From contig NZ_JAFCJI010000002.1 in the NCBI RefSeq assembly GCF_018131105.1, positions 744,001 through 808,000 of the forward strand: a DNA stretch of 64,000 nt, written 5' to 3'. The notes below the pieces were generated by a model. It saw only the letters and a program-made list of their open reading frames with translations. It was not told the DNA's origin and ran no database searches. Position 1 is the stretch's first letter. The number at the start of each line of letters is the position of its first letter. Made by a program: the position numbers and the translations under genes. Below are positions 60,635 to 64,000 of this stretch, piece after piece. This DNA comes from Bradyrhizobium manausense. GTDB lineage: Bacteria; Pseudomonadota; Alphaproteobacteria; Rhizobiales; Xanthobacteraceae.

Positions 60635-62248
60635 TTGCAAGGTCTTGCGGACTTTTTAAAAGGTATCGGTGCCGCCCGTTTCGGGGCGATGATCGCGGTC
60701 ACCGCCGCGCTCATCGGTTTCTTTGCCTTCGTCATCATGCGGGTCACCACGCCGCAGATGACGACGCTGTTCACCGACCTCTCGGTTGAAGATTCTTCCA
60801 GCATTATCAAAGACCTGGAACGCCAGGGCATCCAGTTCGAGCTGCGCAATGAAGGCACCATCATCATGGTGCCCAAGGACAAGGTCACGCGCCTGCGGAT
60901 GAAGCTCGCCGAAGGCGGCCTGCCCAAGGGCGGCGGCGTCGGCTACGAGGTCTTCGACAAATCGGACGCGCTCGGCACCACCTCTTTCGTCCAGAACATC
61001 AATCATCTGCGCGCACTGGAGGGCGAGCTCGCCCGCACCATCCGCGCCATTGACCGGATTCAGGCTGCCCGCGTCCATTTGGTGCTGCCGGAGCGCCCGT
61101 TGTTCGCGCGCGAGGCGCCGGAGCCGTCGGCCTCGATCGTCGTGCGGGTCCGCGGCTCGCTCGAGGCCCAGCAGATCCGCGCCATCCGTCATCTCGTCGC
61201 TTCCGCCGTCAACGGGTTGAAGCCGCAGCGGGTGTCGATCGTCGATGAAGCCGGCCAGCTCCTCGCCGACGGCGCCGCCACCGATCCGGAGCAGGCCGCA
61301 GGCGACGACCGGCGCATCGCCTTCGAAAAGCGGCTGCGCAAGCAGGTCGAGGACATCGTCTCCTCCGTGGTCGGCTCGGGCCGCGCCCGCGTCGAGCTCT
61401 CCGCCGATTTCGACTTCAACAAGATCACCCAGACCTCGGACAAGTACGATCCCGAAGGCCGCGTGCTGCGCTCGACCCAGACCCGCGAAGAGCAGAGCAT
61501 GACCGCCGACAATAACGGCCAGGTCACGGTCAACAACGAGCTTCCCGGCCAGCAGCAAAACAGCGGCCCGGCGGCGAAGGACCAGAGCAAGAAGACCGAA
61601 GAGACCAACAATTACGAGATCTCGCGCACCACCAAGACCGAGGTGACCGAGGCCGGCCGGGTCAACCGCATCTCGGTCGCAGTGCTGGTCGACGGCATCT
61701 ACGCCAAGAACGAGAAGGGCGAGCTCGCCTACACCGACCGCAGCAAGGAGCAGCTCGACCGCATCGCCACCCTGGTGCGCTCGGCGATCGGCTTCGACCA
61801 GAAGCGCGGCGACCAGGTCGAGGTCGTCAACCTGCGCTTCGCCGACGCTCCCTCCACCGCCCCGATCGCCGAGCCCTCCGGCTTCCTTGGCATGCTCCAG
61901 TTCACCAAGGACGACATCATGTATTTCGTCGAGCTCGGCGTGATGATGCTGCTCGGCCTGGTCGTGATGTTCATGGTGATCCGCCCGCTGGTGAAGCGGA
62001 TCCTCGCCTCCGACGAGGTCGCCGCCGCCATCTCCGGCGTGCTCGCCGGCCCAGCAGCCTCGGACGAGGCGGCGCCGGCCACCGGTCAGTCGCTCCTGCC
62101 GAGCGGCGCCGCCAGCGCGATCGACGTCGCCACCATCCAGGGCCAGGTCCACGCCCAGTCCGTTCATCGCGTCGGCGAACTCGCCGAGCGCAACCCCAAC
62201 GAAACCGTCGCCATCATCCGCCAGTGGCTGACCGAACCCACGAAATGA
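60635..62248 (+). CDS. fliF: Flagellar MS-ring protein FliF
   Basis: About 537 residues from a TTG at 60635 (GGGGCGG upstream; homologues begin QGLADFLKGIG). A TTG at 60584 is the other option. Features: TM1 FGAMIAVTAALIGFFAFVIM; ring-building motifs (VYEVF-like GVGYEVFDKSDALGTTSFVQNINHLRALEGELARTI; PSASIVVRV); RBM3 loop with Asn/Gln-rich insertion near residue 300; TM2 MYFVELGVMMLLGLVVMFMVI; C-terminal FliG-binding tail NPNETVAIIRQWLTEP. It forms the inner-membrane base of the flagellum. Confidence 0.95.
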   Translation: MQGLADFLKGIGAARFGAMIAVTAALIGFFAFVIMRVTTPQMTTLFTDLSVEDSSSIIKDLERQGIQFELRNEGTIIMVPKDKVTRLRMKLAEGGLPKGGGVGYEVFDKSDALGTTSFVQNINHLRALEGELARTIRAIDRIQAARVHLVLPERPLFAREAPEPSASIVVRVRGSLEAQQIRAIRHLVASAVNGLKPQRVSIVDEAGQLLADGAATDPEQAAGDDRRIAFEKRLRKQVEDIVSSVVGSGRARVELSADFDFNKITQTSDKYDPEGRVLRSTQTREEQSMTADNNGQVTVNNELPGQQQNSGPAAKDQSKKTEETNNYEISRTTKTEVTEAGRVNRISVAVLVDGIYAKNEKGELAYTDRSKEQLDRIATLVRSAIGFDQKRGDQVEVVNLRFADAPSTAPIAEPSGFLGMLQFTKDDIMYFVELGVMMLLGLVVMFMVIRPLVKRILASDEVAAAISGVLAGPAASDEAAPATGQSLLPSGAASAIDVATIQGQVHAQSVHRVGELAERNPNETVAIIRQWLTEPTK

Positions 62249-62262
62249 TCGAGTGAACTGAC

Positions 62263-63357
62263 ATGGCCGCTTCCCTGCAAAATGCCAATTCGAGCGACAT
62301 CACCAGCGTGATCTCGACGCTCGGCCAGCGTGCCGGCAGCCGCACAGGCGGCGGCAAGATCGAAACCGTGGCGGGACCGAAGCGCGCCGCGATCCTGATG
62401 CTGGCGCTCGGCGAACAATACGGCGGCAAGATCTGGTCGCTGCTCGACGACGACGAGGTGCGCCAGCTGTCGCTGGAAATGTCCACGCTCGGCACCGTCG
62501 AGGTCGACACGGTCGAGGACATGCTGCTCGAATTCGTCTCGCGCATGTCGGCCTCGGGCGCGCTGATGGGCAATTTCGACGCCACCGAGCGGCTGCTCCA
62601 GCAATATCTGGCGCCTGAGCGCGTCAACGGCATCATGGACGAGATCCGCGGCCCCGCCGGTCGCAACATGTGGGAGAAGCTCTCCAACGTGCAGGAAGAG
62701 GTTCTCGCCAACTACCTCAAGAACGAATATCCGCAGACCATCGCGGTGGTGCTGTCGAAGCTGAAGCCGGAGCATGCCGCGCGCGTGCTCGGCATCTTCC
62801 CCGAAGAGCTCGCGCTCGACGTCGTCAACCGCATGCTGAAGATGGAGGCGGTGCAGAAAGAGGTGATCGAGAGCGTGGAGAAGACGCTGCGCACCGAATT
62901 CATGTCGAACCTGTCGCAGACCCGCCGTCGCGACGCCCACGAGGTGATGGCGGAAATCTTCAACAATTTCGACCGCCAGACCGAAACCCGCTTCATCACG
63001 TCGCTCGAAGAAGAGAATCGGGAATCGGCCGAGCGCATCAAGGCGCTGATGTTCACCTTCGACGACCTCGTGAAGCTCGATTCCGGATCGGCCCAGACCC
63101 TGATGCGCAACGTCGACAAGGACAAGCTCGGCGTGGCGCTGAAGAGCGCCAACGAGGATGTCCGCAACTTCTTCTTCGGCAACATGTCCTCGCGCGCCGC
63201 CAAGATGCTCCAGGACGACATGGCCGCGATGGGCCCGGTGCGCCTGCGCGACGTCGACGAGGCCCAGGCGCTGCTGGTCAATCTCGCCAAGGACCTCGCC
63301 GCCAAGGGCGAGATCATGCTGACCAAGAACCGCGCTGACGACGAACTGGTGTATTGA
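62263..63357 (+). CDS. fliG: Flagellar motor switch protein FliG
   Basis: 364 residues. FliG_N is AILMLALGEQYGGKIWSLLDDDEVRQLSLEMSTLGTV; the middle domain contains NYLKNEYPQTIAVVLSKLKPEHAARVLGIFPEE; the C-terminal motor domain contains MFTFDDLVKLDSGSAQTLMRNVDKDKLGVALKSA (EHPQR-like and torque helix region). Its N-terminus binds the FliF tail and its C-terminus interacts with MotA. It starts 14 bases after fliF and overlaps fliH by one base. Confidence 0.95.
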   Translation: MAASLQNANSSDITSVISTLGQRAGSRTGGGKIETVAGPKRAAILMLALGEQYGGKIWSLLDDDEVRQLSLEMSTLGTVEVDTVEDMLLEFVSRMSASGALMGNFDATERLLQQYLAPERVNGIMDEIRGPAGRNMWEKLSNVQEEVLANYLKNEYPQTIAVVLSKLKPEHAARVLGIFPEELALDVVNRMLKMEAVQKEVIESVEKTLRTEFMSNLSQTRRRDAHEVMAEIFNNFDRQTETRFITSLEEENRESAERIKALMFTFDDLVKLDSGSAQTLMRNVDKDKLGVALKSANEDVRNFFFGNMSSRAAKMLQDDMAAMGPVRLRDVDEAQALLVNLAKDLAAKGEIMLTKNRADDELVY

Positions 63358-63977
63358 TGGGCGCTCCGGCCAAATTCCTGTTCGATACCGACTTCGCCGC
63401 ACCCGACCGGACGCGCGAGAAGGCCGCGACCGCGACCGAGATCGCGCAGAAGGTCGCGGAAGCCGAAGCGCGCGCCTATCAGGACGGCTTTGCCGCCGGT
63501 CAGCGCGAAGCCAAGGCCGAAAGCGACCGCCGCGTCGCGCTCGCCATGGAAGAGATCAACATCTCGATCCGCGGCATCGCCTCCGGCATCGGCAGCATCG
63601 AGACCAAGATGGAGACCGAGGCCGTCGACGTCGCGGTCGCGGTCGCGCGCAAGCTGTGCGCCGACCTGGTCGCCGCCGAGCCGCTCGGCGAGATCATGGC
63701 GCTGGTCAAGGACTGCTTCTCGCATCTGGTCGCGACGCCGCATCTGGTCGTGCGCATCAACGACGCGCTCTACGACAGCGCCCGCGAGAAGATCGAGCGG
63801 CTCGCCAAGCAGAGCGGCTTCGAAGGACGGCTGGTGATCCTGGCCGAGCCTGAAATTGCCACCGGCGACTGCCGGATCGAATGGGCCGATGGCGGCGTCG
63901 TGCTGGAGCGCAGCGCCATCGCGGCCAAGATCGACGACATGGTCGGACGCTATATTGCGTCCCGCAAGGGGAACTAA
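63357..63977 (+). CDS. fliH: Flagellar assembly protein FliH
   Basis: 206 residues. Helical N-terminus with AYQDGFAAGQREAKAESDRRVALAMEEI (a GxxxG-like FliH segment), then KLCADLVAAEPLGEIMALVKDCFSHLVATPHLVVRINDALYDSAREKIERLAKQSGFEGRLVILAEPEIATGDCRIEWADGG, the SctL/FliH C-terminal domain. FliH is the stator that regulates the export ATPase FliI. The ATG at 63357 overlaps the fliG stop (TGATG). Confidence 0.88.
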   Translation: MGAPAKFLFDTDFAAPDRTREKAATATEIAQKVAEAEARAYQDGFAAGQREAKAESDRRVALAMEEINISIRGIASGIGSIETKMETEAVDVAVAVARKLCADLVAAEPLGEIMALVKDCFSHLVATPHLVVRINDALYDSAREKIERLAKQSGFEGRLVILAEPEIATGDCRIEWADGGVVLERSAIAAKIDDMVGRYIASRKGN

Positions 63978-63980
63978 GCC

Positions 63981-64000
63981 ATGAGCGAGAACGACGGACA
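63981..64000 (+). CDS. Start of the next flagellar gene (probably fliN), truncated by the window
   Basis: ATGAGCGAGAACGACGG begins three bases after fliH, with AAGGGGAA upstream. Only six codons (MSENDG) are visible, too few to identify; in this gene order the next gene is usually fliN. Confidence 0.5.

Overview
The window looks like chromosome of a Bradyrhizobium-type alphaproteobacterium. The evidence is the high G+C codon use outside one island, a CtrA-inhibitor (SciP/DUF1153) gene inside a flagellar cluster, many ABC solute-binding proteins with Tat-type leaders, and intergenic repeats of a kind I associate with Bradyrhizobiaceae. Assignments rest on reading the translated sequence; no database search was possible.

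Layout. 1-9 kb: a partial mannonate dehydratase (uxuA), a SnoaL-like protein, a CbbY-like HAD phosphatase, an SDR-like epimerase, a dienelactone hydrolase, an MHS/MFS transporter, a long non-coding repeat (about 5.4-6.05 kb), a ketopantoate-reductase-like protein and a HerA/DUF87-like ATPase. 9-12.4 kb: a TonB-dependent receptor overlapping a NiCoT nickel/cobalt permease, preceded by a perfect NikR-type operator (GTATGA-N16-TCATAC), so probably a two-membrane nickel uptake operon. 12.4-20.3 kb: eight collinear genes encoding a branched-chain-amino-acid-type ABC transporter (with fused permease), two CMD/AhpD-like proteins, an FMN-dependent luciferase-like monooxygenase and a MetQ-like binding protein. 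An intrinsic terminator lies inside this run. 20.4-22.6 kb: a MATE exporter divergent from a TetR regulator, with two tandem 14-bp palindromes between them. 22.8-34.9 kb: a biotin-sulfoxide-reductase-like molybdoenzyme, a Ser-rich hypothetical, an orphan peptide-binding protein, an AraC/CMD pair, a SoxC-cytochrome c-DUF302 cluster, two orphan sugar ABC permeases, repeats, a LysR remnant and a VOC protein.

35.0-54.57 kb is a genomic island of about 19.5 kb. It lies between two 14-bp direct repeats (35010-35023 and 54552-54565). The right repeat is the 3' end of an elongator tRNA-Met gene. A large serine recombinase sits at the right end, and its last codons and stop come from the tRNA itself. 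The island carries VapE, an HTH protein and an operon with a stand-alone FtsH-like M41 peptidase domain. Its cargo includes a DGQHR-domain protein with an unknown partner, two GIY-YIG-type proteins, two PD-(D/E)XK-like proteins, an HNH protein, a superinfection-immunity-like membrane protein and several exported proteins. No capsid or terminase genes are visible, so it resembles a phage satellite or integrative element with defence-type cargo. The 35363-37350 pair is my best candidate for an undescribed system.

54.6-64 kb returns to core genome: tRNA-Met, a Pro-rich secreted protein, pmtA-like, mnmA, then a flagellar cluster fliK-flgD-sciP-fliF-fliG-fliH and the first codons of the next gene (probably fliN).
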